NCBI RefSeq assembly: GCF_022664465.1
Contig: NZ_JAKREV010000006.1
Span: 186,001-250,000 of the forward strand
Direction of reading: 5' to 3'
Origin: Sphingomonas hankookensis
GTDB lineage: Bacteria; Pseudomonadota; Alphaproteobacteria; Sphingomonadales; Sphingomonadaceae
Length of the DNA: 64,000 nucleotides
Below are positions 18,244-26,245 of the stretch, in pieces; the first letter of the stretch is position 1, and every line of letters starts with the position of its first letter. The translations under genes and the position numbers were made by a program. Under the pieces are notes generated by a model. The model did not search any database. It was not told the origin of the DNA and worked only from the letters and a program-made list of their open reading frames with translations.

Positions 18244-18987
18244 ATGTCGATGTGGAAGAACCTCGTGGCGCTGGTGCGCGGTACGGCGCACGAAACCGGA
18301 CAGTCGATCGTCGATGCCAAGGCACTGACGATCCTCGACCAGCAGATTCGCGATGCCGGATCGTTGCAGGCCAAGGCGCGCGACGACCTGGCGACGCTGA
18401 CCGCCAAGCGGCGGATGATCGAAAAGGAGCTGGAAGGCCTCACCTCGCAGCGCGAGAAGTACGAGTCCTCGGCACGCGCCGCGATGGCGCGCGGCGACAT
18501 GGACCTGGCGCGTGAGGTCGCACAGCGGCTGGCGACGATCGAGAGCGAGGCGACGCTCAAGACGCCGCAGATCGCCGACATGCGCGCCGCCGAGGACAAG
18601 ATTCGCGGCATCATCAAGACCGGCGATAGCAAGATCGACGCGCTGCGCCGCGAGGTCGACGTCGTCCGCGCGAACGAGAGCGTGCAGAAGGCACAGGCCT
18701 CGGTCGCCAGCAGCTATGGCGGCGCGGCGTCGTCGCTGGGGTCGGCGGCGGACAGCCTCGCTCGCCTCAAGGAACGGCAGGCGATCCGCGAGGAGAAGTT
18801 CAAGGCATCGGCCGAGCTGGAGGATATGCGCACCGGCGCCGATCTCGACGAAAAGCTGAAGGCCGCCGGGCTGTTGCCGGGCAATTCGAGCGCCGACGAC
18901 ATTCTCGCCCGGCTGTCGCAGCCCAAGGACGCCGCACCGCGCCTGTCCGACGGGACGCGCGACGGCGGAACGATCGGGCGCGATTGA
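18244..18987 (+). CDS. PspA/IM30 (YjfJ-like) membrane-associated protein
   Basis: A 247-residue, strongly helical protein. The text QQIRDAGSLQAKARDDLATL, AKRRMIEKELEGLTSQREKY and LARLKERQAIREEKFKASAE is typical of the PspA/IM30 coiled coil; the C-terminus is a short disordered tail. PspA proteins bind inner membrane from the cytoplasmic side and protect it under stress. Compared with classical PspA the N-terminal amphipathic helix reads MSMWKNLVALVRGTAHETGQ, as in YjfJ. Its stop overlaps the next gene's start by one base (TGATG). No pspF or pspBC is nearby, so it belongs to the yjf-type setting rather than the phage-shock operon. Confidence 0.9.
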   Translation: MSMWKNLVALVRGTAHETGQSIVDAKALTILDQQIRDAGSLQAKARDDLATLTAKRRMIEKELEGLTSQREKYESSARAAMARGDMDLAREVAQRLATIESEATLKTPQIADMRAAEDKIRGIIKTGDSKIDALRREVDVVRANESVQKAQASVASSYGGAASSLGSAADSLARLKERQAIREEKFKASAELEDMRTGADLDEKLKAAGLLPGNSSADDILARLSQPKDAAPRLSDGTRDGGTIGRD

Positions 18988-20150
18988 TGCAGCGCCATGC
19001 GGTCGCCCCCCGTCCCGACTGGCGGGCGACCGCCGAGCGGATGGGCTTCACCTTCCACCATCAGGACGGCCAGAAATATTGGGAGGAGGGGGCGTATTAC
19101 GCCTTCTCGCTCGACGAGGTGGAGCAGGGGATCGAGGCCCCCAGTGCCGAGCTGCACAGCCTGTGCCGCGAGCTGGTGGACGAGGTGGTGCGCAGCGATG
19201 CGTTGATGCACCGGCTGGCCATTCCGCAGGACATGCGCGACGTGGTGGCGGCGTCGTGGGGACGCCATGCGCCGTCGCTCTACGGGCGGTTCGATTTTGC
19301 ATTCGACGGCAGCGGTCCGGCGAAGATGCTGGAATATAACGCCGATACGCCGACCAGCATTTTCGAGACCGCGCTGTTCCAGTGGCAGTGGCTGGAGGAT
19401 CGCATCGCCGACGGCACGCTGCCGGCGGGGGCCGACCAGTATAACCGGCTGCACGACGCGCTGGTCGAACGCTTTGGCGCACTCTTCACCAAGGGCAGCA
19501 CGGTGCATTTCGCGTCGGTCGACGATCATGTCGAGGATCGGCAGACGGTGCGCTATCTGGAGGATGTCGCGCGCCAGGCGGGGCTGGACCCGGCGTTCGT
19601 CGCGATCGACCGGATCGGCGTCGATGGCGATGGCGCGTTCGTGGATGGCGACGACGTGCTGATCGGCGCGCTGTTCAAGCTGTATCCGTGGGAGGATATG
19701 CTGCGCGAGCCGTACGCCAAGCAACTGGCGGCGACGAAGACGCTGTTCCTCGAACCGGCGTGGAAGGCGTTGTTGTCGAACAAGGGCATCCTGCCGTTGT
19801 TGTGGCAGCGGCATCGCGGGCATCCGAACCTGTTGCCTGCCGCCTTTGCCGATGACACGGCGGCGCTGGCGGAGATTGGCGACGCCTATGTGCGCAAGCC
19901 GATCTTTTCGCGCGAGGGCTGGGATATCGAACTGGTCGACGGCGCCGCGACGGCGCGGGGGCCGGAGGGCGGCTATGGCGAGGAAGGGCATGTCGTGCAG
20001 GCGTTGGCGCCGCTGCCGGTGTTCGATGGCAACCATGCGGTGGTCGGGTCGTGGATCGTCGGCGACGAAGCGGTCGCGCTGTCGGTGCGCGAGGATGATG
20101 GACCGATCACGCGCGACCTCGCGCGGTTCGTGCCGCATGCGATTGTCTAG
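18987..20150 (+). CDS. Glutathionylspermidine synthase-like ATP-grasp ligase (YjfC-like)
   Basis: A 387-residue ATP-grasp family protein (synthetase domain only, no amidase half). Seen: EEGAYYAFSLDEVEQGIEAP, GRFDFAFDGSGPAKMLEYNA and DTPTSIFETALFQWQWLED near the substrate-binding side, and KPIFSREGWDIELV with GYGEEGHVVQAL toward the ATP-binding side. Such enzymes form amide bonds between a peptide or glutathione-like acid and an amine; the YjfC substrate is unknown. ATG 18987 overlaps the stop of the PspA-like gene, implying co-translation. The yjfC equivalent closes the plus-strand half of the cluster and is followed by REP-type repeats. Confidence 0.9.
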   Translation: MQRHAVAPRPDWRATAERMGFTFHHQDGQKYWEEGAYYAFSLDEVEQGIEAPSAELHSLCRELVDEVVRSDALMHRLAIPQDMRDVVAASWGRHAPSLYGRFDFAFDGSGPAKMLEYNADTPTSIFETALFQWQWLEDRIADGTLPAGADQYNRLHDALVERFGALFTKGSTVHFASVDDHVEDRQTVRYLEDVARQAGLDPAFVAIDRIGVDGDGAFVDGDDVLIGALFKLYPWEDMLREPYAKQLAATKTLFLEPAWKALLSNKGILPLLWQRHRGHPNLLPAAFADDTAALAEIGDAYVRKPIFSREGWDIELVDGAATARGPEGGYGEEGHVVQALAPLPVFDGNHAVVGSWIVGDEAVALSVREDDGPITRDLARFVPHAIV

Positions 20151-20156
20151 GCCCCT

Positions 20157-20363
20157 CGTCATTCCGGCATAGGCCGGAATCCATGGACGCGGCCACGTTG
20201 CGTTTCCATCGATAGCACCCGACACAATGGATCCCGGCCTTCGCCGGGATGACGGAGGGGTGCCCTTTGTCGTTCCCGCGCAGGCGGGAACCCATTGCCG
20301 CTGACGGTTGCGCTGGTGCCGCAGCGTTGGCGTGTATGGATTCCCGCCTGCGCGGGAATGACG
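20157..20363. repeat. Two REP-like repeat pairs at a convergent junction
   Basis: 20157-20254 and 20269-20363 are each an inverted pair: GTCATTCCGGC and GCCGGGATGACG arms in the first, GTCGTTCCCGC and GCGGGAATGACG arms in the second. They fill the gap between the convergent ligase and DUF167 genes and end two bases before the DUF167 stop codon. No coding potential is seen. Confidence 0.88.
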
Positions 20364-20364
20364 A

Positions 20365-20676
20365 TTAAACGAGGAGCGCCCGCAACGCCGCCTCCAGCGC
20401 CACCGCATCCCCCCTGATCCGCAGCCTTTTCACCCGCGCCGCCTGCCCCGCGACCAGCGTCACCGACCCCCGCCCGACCCGCAACTGCTTCGCCACGAAG
20501 CGCACCACTTCGTCGTTCGCCGCCCCGTCGACCGGCGGCGCGGCGATCCGCAGACCGAGCGCCGTCGTATCCCCCTCCAGCGCAACCACCCCGGTCACCG
20601 CCGTTTTCGATGCCTTCGGCGTCGCGCGAATCGTGAGGGTCGCACCGTCGGCGTCGAGGGTGAAGGGGGGCCGCAT
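20365..20676 (-). CDS. DUF167 (UPF0235, YggU-like) protein
   Basis: A 103-residue cytoplasmic protein with the family pattern GATLTIRATPKASKTAVTGV, LRIAAPPVDGAANDEVVRFV and an alternating beta-alpha core; the usual size is 90-110. Function is unknown for the family. ATG 20676 gives MRPPFTLDADG, and a longer start would extend over the divergent transporter's leader. It lies head to head with an MFS gene (starts 87 bases apart). Confidence 0.88.
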   Translation of the reverse strand: MRPPFTLDADGATLTIRATPKASKTAVTGVVALEGDTTALGLRIAAPPVDGAANDEVVRFVAKQLRVGRGSVTLVAGQAARVKRLRIRGDAVALEAALRALLV

Positions 20677-20763
20677 CGTCACCGCGCCTGCGCCCGATCG
20701 GACGAACGCACAAGCCGGCATCGAATCCTTGGCACAAAGCGGCGCTTGCCGCATTCCCCCTGC

Positions 20764-22434
20764 ATGGCATCGACCCCCGTTACGACCGCGCAGGCGACGC
20801 ATAGTTCGCCGCTGTCGATCCCGATCTTCCGCGCCATCTGGATCGCGTCGATGGCGTCGAACTTCGGCGGGCTGATCCAGTCGGTCGGTGCGTCGTGGAT
20901 GATGACGTCGCTGGCGGCATCGCCCCAGATGATCGCGCTGGTGCAGGCGTCGACGACGCTGCCGATCATGTTGCTGTCGCTATGGGCCGGGGCGGTGGCC
21001 GACAATCTCGACCGGCGGCGGGTGATGCTGGCGGCGCAGAGTTTCATGCTGCTGGTGTCGGTCGCGCTGGCGGTGTGTGCATGGGCGGGGTGGCTCAGCC
21101 CGTGGCTGTTGCTGTCATTCACCTTCCTGATCGGGTGCGGGACGGCGATCAACGGACCGGCATGGCAGGCATCGGTCGGGGACATGGTGCCGCGTAGCGT
21201 GTTGCCGAGTGCGGTCGCGCTCAATTCGATGGGGTTCAACATCGCGCGCAGCGTCGGGCCGGCGCTGGGCGGGGCGATCGTCGCGATCGCGGGCGCGGCG
21301 GCGGCGTTCCTGACCAATGCGCTGAGCTATATCGGGCTGATCGCGGTGCTGGCGCGGTGGAAACCGGACTATGCGCCGCGCCTGCTCCCGCGCGAAACGC
21401 TGGGCCTCGCGATGGCCGCCGGGGTCCGGTACGTCCGGATGTCGCCGTCGTTGCGCACGGTGTTGCTGCGCGCGGCGCTGTTCGGGATCGCGGCGAGTGC
21501 GGTGCCGGCGATGATGCCGCTGGTCGCGCGCGACGTGGTGACCGGCGGGCCGCTGACCTATGGCGCGCTGCTCGGCGGGTTCGGGGCGGGGGCGGTGATC
21601 GGGGCGCTGGGCAGCGTGCGGTTGCGGCGGCGGTGGAGTCCGGAGCGGCTGGTCCGCGTCGCGGCGACCGCGCTGGCGAGCGGGGGCGCCGTCGTGGCGA
21701 TCAGTCCGTGGTTGCCGCTGACGCTGCTCGCGCTGGTGCTGGCCGGGGCGGGATGGGTGTCGGCGCTCAGTACCTTCAACGTATCGGTGCAGATGGCCGC
21801 ACCGCGCTGGGTCGTGGCGCGCGCGCTGGCGCTGTACCAGATGTCGGCGTTCGGCGGCATGACGATCGGCAGCTGGCTGTTCGGGTCGATCGCCGAAGGG
21901 TCGGGCGTGCAGGTCGCGTTGCTGGCGGCGGCGGGGGTGCAGTTGTTGAGCGTCGTCACCGGGCTGTGGCTGCCGTTGCGCGATATCGAGACCGGCAACC
22001 TCGCGCCGCGCGGGTGGGAGGCGCCCGATACGCAGGTGCCGGTCGAGCCGCGGTCGGGCCCGGTGGTGGTGACGATCGATTACCGGATCGCGCCGGCGGA
22101 CGTCGTCCAGTTCCTGAGCGTGATGAACGAGCGGCGGCGCATCCGGCGGCGCGACGGGGCGCATCACTGGGCCTTGCTGCGCGACCTGAACGATCCCGAG
22201 CTGTGGATCGAGCGCTATCATGTGTCGACCTGGCTCGAATATATCCGCCATAACCAGCGCCGGACCGAGGCGGATCGCGCCAACAGCGAGGCGTTGCTGG
22301 CGCTGCATCAGGGGACCGAGCCGCCGCGCGTCCACCGCATGATCGAGCGCCAGACCGGGTCGCTGCCGATCACCCGTTTGCCGGGATCGCGTGAGATGGC
22401 CGACCCGATGACCGATCCGACGCGATCGAACTGA
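20764..22434 (+). CDS. MFS exporter with cytoplasmic C-terminal extension
   Basis: A 556-residue MFS protein of the enterobactin-exporter-like (MFS_3) group. About 400 residues form the 12-helix body (first helix region FRAIWIASMASNFGGLIQSV; loop motif VADNLDRRRVMLAA). The remaining 150 residues are soluble and hold VTIDYRIAPADVVQFLSVMN and HWALLRDLNDPELWIERYHV, resembling a dimeric alpha-beta barrel domain found behind some of these exporters. ATG 20764 was picked over an upstream TTG at 20746; no strong ribosome site supports either. The substrate is unknown; export of a small molecule is the family expectation. Confidence 0.85.
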   Translation: MASTPVTTAQATHSSPLSIPIFRAIWIASMASNFGGLIQSVGASWMMTSLAASPQMIALVQASTTLPIMLLSLWAGAVADNLDRRRVMLAAQSFMLLVSVALAVCAWAGWLSPWLLLSFTFLIGCGTAINGPAWQASVGDMVPRSVLPSAVALNSMGFNIARSVGPALGGAIVAIAGAAAAFLTNALSYIGLIAVLARWKPDYAPRLLPRETLGLAMAAGVRYVRMSPSLRTVLLRAALFGIAASAVPAMMPLVARDVVTGGPLTYGALLGGFGAGAVIGALGSVRLRRRWSPERLVRVAATALASGGAVVAISPWLPLTLLALVLAGAGWVSALSTFNVSVQMAAPRWVVARALALYQMSAFGGMTIGSWLFGSIAEGSGVQVALLAAAGVQLLSVVTGLWLPLRDIETGNLAPRGWEAPDTQVPVEPRSGPVVVTIDYRIAPADVVQFLSVMNERRRIRRRDGAHHWALLRDLNDPELWIERYHVSTWLEYIRHNQRRTEADRANSEALLALHQGTEPPRVHRMIERQTGSLPITRLPGSREMADPMTDPTRSN

Positions 22435-22440
22435 TGTATT

Positions 22441-22472
22441 GAACAGTGATAAATTTATGCTAGGCATTGTTC
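22441..22472. promoter_or_regulatory. AT-rich inverted repeat upstream of the acyltransferase gene
   Basis: GAACAGTG (22441-22448) and CATTGTTC (22465-22472) form an imperfect inverted repeat around the palindrome ATAAATTTAT (22449-22458). The patch is clearly more AT-rich than its surroundings and lies 75 bases before the ATG at 22548. It could be a promoter with an operator for a TetR-like dimer. The binding protein is unknown. Confidence 0.35.
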
Positions 22473-22547
22473 CCACGGTCTGATTCGGGAAGACGGGGGT
22501 TCCGTCCAACCGGCGGGACGACGATCGCACCCGGACGAGGGAAAGAC

Positions 22548-25500
22548 ATGTCTGCACCCGATTTCTCGCTGCTGGCCAAACGTCGCTACGGTCCGTTGTT
22601 CGTCGTCCAGTTCCTGGGCGCGATGAACGACAATCTGCTGAAGTTCGCACTGCTGTTCCTCGCCAACTTCACGCTGTACCGCGCCGATCCGGCGCGGGCG
22701 GCGACGCTGGCGACGGTGTCGACCGGACTATTCATCCTGCCCTATTTCCTGTTCTCGGGCCTTGCCGGGCAGATGGCGGATGCGTGGAACAAGGCGTGGC
22801 TGATCCGTGCCGTCAAAGCGGCCGAGATTGCGATCATGGCGCTGGCGCTGGCCGGTTTCTGGTTCGAATCGGTACCGGTGCTGCTGACCTGCCTGTTCCT
22901 GATGGGCGTGCATTCGACGGTGTTCGGGCCGGTCAAATATTCGATCCTGCCGCAGCATCTGCGCTCCCATGAACTGATGGGCGGCACGGGTCTGGTCGAG
23001 GCGGGGACGTTCGTCGCGATCCTGACCGGGCAATTGCTGGCCGGGATCATCCCGCCATGGGAGGCGGGGATCGTGGCGTTCGGGGTCGCGGTGCTGGGGT
23101 TCCTCGCCGCGCTGGCAGTGCCCGCCGCACCCTCGGCCGCGCCCGACATGCGGATCGACCTGAACCCGCTCCGCAGCACCTGGGCGATCCTGCGCGCGGC
23201 GCACGGCGGGCGCGGGGTGTGGCTGGCGATCCTCGGCATCAGCTGGTTCTTTTCGGTCGGTGCGGTGGTGCTGTCGGAGTTCGCGCCGCTGGTCGCCGGC
23301 ACGCTGAATGCGCAGGCGGAGGTGGTGACGCTGTTCCTCGCGGTGTTCAGCCTGTCGGTCGCGGCGGGGTCGCTGCTGGTCAACCGGCTGCTGAAGGGCG
23401 AGGTGTCGGCGCGCTACGTGCCGATCGCGGCGATCGGGCTGGCGGTGTTCCTGATCGATCTGTGGATCACCAGCCGCCGGTTCGTGGTGGTGACGCCGGG
23501 CGCGGACATCGCCGCGTTCCTCGCCACGCCCGGCAGCTGGCACATGCTGATCGACCTGGCGGGCATCGCGATCAGCGGCGGCGTGTTCGTCGTGCCGCTC
23601 TACGCCATCCTCCAGACGTGGAGCCCGGCGGAGAAACGGTCGCAGGTGATCGCCGCGAACAACGTCATCAACGCGATCGTCACGGTGGCGATGGTCGCGG
23701 TGGTGACGGCAATGCTGGCGGGCGGGAGCAGCGTGGCGGGCATTTTCGGCGCGCTGGGCTTCGCCACGCTGTCGATCGCGCTGATCTCGTGCTGGCTGCT
23801 GCCCGAGACGGTGTTCAAGGGCGTAGTGCGCATGGCGCTGCGCCGGTTCTACCGGGTCGAGGTCCATGGCAGCGAGAACATGCCGGCGCCGGGCGAGCGG
23901 GCGGTGGTGGTGGTCAACCATGTGTCGTTCCTCGACGGGCTGCTGCTGGCCGCGTTCCTGCCGGGCAAGCCGACCTTTGCGATCCACAGCCGTTTCGCGC
24001 GCAAATGGTGGATGCAGCCGCTGTTGAAGCTGTTCGACGCGTTCCCGGTCGATCCGACCAACCCGATGTCGGCCAAGGCGATGGTGAAGGCGGTGCGCGA
24101 TGGCGCCACGCTGGTGATCTTCCCCGAGGGGCGGATCACCGTCACCGGCGCGCTGATGAAGGTGTTCGACGGCCCCGGCATGGTCGCCGACCGCGCCGAT
24201 GCGCCGATCGTGCCGGTTAGGATCGATGGCGCGCAATATACCCGTTTCTCGCGCCTGAAGGGTAAGGCGCGGCTGCACTGGTTCCCGAAGATCGCACTGA
24301 CCGTGCTGCCGCAGCGCCGCTTCGAATTGCCCGAGGGGGTGAGCGCGCGCGAGCGGCGGGCGATCGCCGGGCGGCGGCTGTACGACGTGATGAGCGAGAT
24401 GATCTTCGCGACGTCGGACACCGACCGGACGCTGTACGACGCGCTGATCGACGCGCGGCATCTGCACGGGCACGGCATGGCCGTGGTCGAGGATGTGCAG
24501 CGCGTGCCGCTGACCTATGACCGGCTGGTGACGGGGACGCAGGCGCTTGCCGCTCCACTGGCGCAGGGGACGGCGCAGGGGGAGGCGGTCGGCGTGCTGC
24601 TGCCCAACGTCAATGGCGTGGTGGTAACCTTCTTTGCGTTGCAGGCCACCGGCCGCGTGCCGGCGATGCTGAACTATACCGCTGGCCTCGCCAATTTGCG
24701 GGCGGCATGTACCGCGGCGCAGATTCGGACGATCGTGACCGCGCGGGCGTTCGTCGAACAGGCGAAGCTCGGCGAGGTCGTCGCCGGGCTGGCGAGCGAA
24801 GGGATCGCGGTCCGCTATCTGGAGGATATCCGCGAGACCATCGGTGCGGGTGCGAAGATCGTGGCGCTGGTCCGGTCGCGGATGGCGGGGCGGCTCCACC
24901 GGCGGCAGCGGGTGGCGGCCGATGCGCCCGCCGTCATCCTGTTCACCAGCGGGTCGGAGGGGGTGCCCAAGGGGGTGGTGCTGACCCATCGCAACCTGCT
25001 GAGCAACTGTTTGCAGCTGTCGTCGCGGATCGATTTCAGCCGGGCGGATGTGGTGCTGAACGCGTTGCCGGTGTTTCACAGCTTCGGCCTGACCGGGGGT
25101 ACGCTGTTGCCGATCCTGTCGGGGGTGAGGACGGTGCTGTATCCGAGCCCGCTGCACTACCGGATCGTGCCGGCGCTGGCGTATGACGCCAATGCGACGA
25201 TCCTGTTCGGGACCGATACCTTCCTGTCGGGCTATGCGCGGATGGCGCATGGCTATGACTTCTATGCGCTGCGCTACATCTTTGCCGGGGCCGAGCGGGT
25301 GCGGGCGGAGACGCGGGCGGTCTATGCCGGGAAGTTCGGGTTGCGCATCCTGGAAGGCTATGGCGCGACCGAGGCGGCGCCGGTGATTGCGGTCAACACG
25401 CCGATGCATTTTCGCGCGGGTAGCGTCGGGCGGCTGCTGCCGGGGATCGAGGCGCGGCTGGAGGCGGTGCCGGGGATCGCCGAGGGCGCGCGGCTGGCGA

Positions 25501-25943
25501 TCCGCGGACCGAATGTGATGGCGGGGTATCTGAAAGTCGACGCGCCGGGCGTGCTGCAACCGCCGGCGGAGGGGTGGCACGATACCGGCGATATCGTGAC
25601 GATCGACGAGGCAGGGTTCGTGACGATCCGCGGGCGGGCGAAACGCTTCGCCAAGATCGGCGGCGAGATGGTCTCGCTGCCGGCGGTCGAGGGCTATGCG
25701 GCGAAGGTCTGGCCGGGGGCGGAGCATGCGGTGGTGACCCGGCCCGATGCCCGGAAGGGCGAGCAGTTGGTGCTGTTCACCACGCAGCCTGGGGCGGAGG
25801 CGAGCGCGCTGTCGGCGTGGGGGCGGGCCAATGGCGTCGCCGAACTGGCGCTGCCGCGGGATGTGCGGGTGGTGGCGGCGCTGCCGGTGCTGGGGACGGG
25901 GAAGCTGGATTATGTGACGATGGGGGCGATGGCGGCGGGGTAG
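22548..25943 (+). CDS. LplT-PlsC-AMP ligase fusion (Aas-like acyl-ACP--phospholipid acyltransferase)
   Basis: A 1131-residue inner-membrane protein with three parts. Residues 1 to about 410 are an LplT-like MFS flippase (RYGPLFVVQFLGAMNDNLLK). About 430-620 is a PlsC-type acyltransferase with the HX4D motif in NHVSFLDG and the later FPEGRIT. About 640-1131 is an adenylate-forming acyl-ACP synthetase with LFTSGSEGVPKGVVLTHR and VTIRGRAKRFAKIGGEM. In enterobacteria LplT and Aas are separate proteins that bring lysophospholipids inward and reacylate them; here they are fused. ATG 22548 has GAGGGAAAG upstream. It stands alone after the MFS exporter; its role is membrane lipid repair. Confidence 0.92.
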   Translation: MSAPDFSLLAKRRYGPLFVVQFLGAMNDNLLKFALLFLANFTLYRADPARAATLATVSTGLFILPYFLFSGLAGQMADAWNKAWLIRAVKAAEIAIMALALAGFWFESVPVLLTCLFLMGVHSTVFGPVKYSILPQHLRSHELMGGTGLVEAGTFVAILTGQLLAGIIPPWEAGIVAFGVAVLGFLAALAVPAAPSAAPDMRIDLNPLRSTWAILRAAHGGRGVWLAILGISWFFSVGAVVLSEFAPLVAGTLNAQAEVVTLFLAVFSLSVAAGSLLVNRLLKGEVSARYVPIAAIGLAVFLIDLWITSRRFVVVTPGADIAAFLATPGSWHMLIDLAGIAISGGVFVVPLYAILQTWSPAEKRSQVIAANNVINAIVTVAMVAVVTAMLAGGSSVAGIFGALGFATLSIALISCWLLPETVFKGVVRMALRRFYRVEVHGSENMPAPGERAVVVVNHVSFLDGLLLAAFLPGKPTFAIHSRFARKWWMQPLLKLFDAFPVDPTNPMSAKAMVKAVRDGATLVIFPEGRITVTGALMKVFDGPGMVADRADAPIVPVRIDGAQYTRFSRLKGKARLHWFPKIALTVLPQRRFELPEGVSARERRAIAGRRLYDVMSEMIFATSDTDRTLYDALIDARHLHGHGMAVVEDVQRVPLTYDRLVTGTQALAAPLAQGTAQGEAVGVLLPNVNGVVVTFFALQATGRVPAMLNYTAGLANLRAACTAAQIRTIVTARAFVEQAKLGEVVAGLASEGIAVRYLEDIRETIGAGAKIVALVRSRMAGRLHRRQRVAADAPAVILFTSGSEGVPKGVVLTHRNLLSNCLQLSSRIDFSRADVVLNALPVFHSFGLTGGTLLPILSGVRTVLYPSPLHYRIVPALAYDANATILFGTDTFLSGYARMAHGYDFYALRYIFAGAERVRAETRAVYAGKFGLRILEGYGATEAAPVIAVNTPMHFRAGSVGRLLPGIEARLEAVPGIAEGARLAIRGPNVMAGYLKVDAPGVLQPPAEGWHDTGDIVTIDEAGFVTIRGRAKRFAKIGGEMVSLPAVEGYAAKVWPGAEHAVVTRPDARKGEQLVLFTTQPGAEASALSAWGRANGVAELALPRDVRVVAALPVLGTGKLDYVTMGAMAAG

Positions 25944-25988
25944 TGAAGGCGCGTATGCCACAGTCGTTCAAGTGTCCCACCGGCTTTA

Positions 25989-26241
25989 CGTCACCCCAGC
26001 GAAGGCTGGGGTCTCTCGGTTTTGAAGCGCGCGCCTCGCCGCAGGAGATGCCAGCCTTCGCTGGCATGACGTGTTCCGGCAAAGGGTTCTCTTCGGGCGA
26101 GGCGACGGTTCTCGACGGACGCTTCTCGACAAGCTCGAAGCTGCTCGAACTGAACGGGGTTTTTTGGGGGGTGACGGTCGCGTGGTCGCCCTCACCCTTC
26201 CGGCGCTGCGCGCCTCCCTCCCTCTCCCGGCGGGAGAGGGA
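25989..26241. repeat. Three repeat fragments at a convergent junction
   Basis: 25989-26071 is a REP pair (CCCCAGC-GAAG-GCTGGGG and GCCAGCC-TTC-GCTGGC). 26107-26159 is the right half of the TTCGAGC palindromic element (CTCGACGGACGCTTCTCGAC). 26188-26241 is a shortened CCCTCAC palindrome. They occupy nearly the whole 302-base gap between the acyltransferase and the DUF4139 gene; nothing else is seen. Confidence 0.85.
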
Positions 26242-26245
26242 TGCT

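Noticed and set aside
22728..25961. 1077-codon antisense frame across the acyltransferase fusion
   Set aside because: Same Arg/His/Gln-rich shadow composition, no family features.
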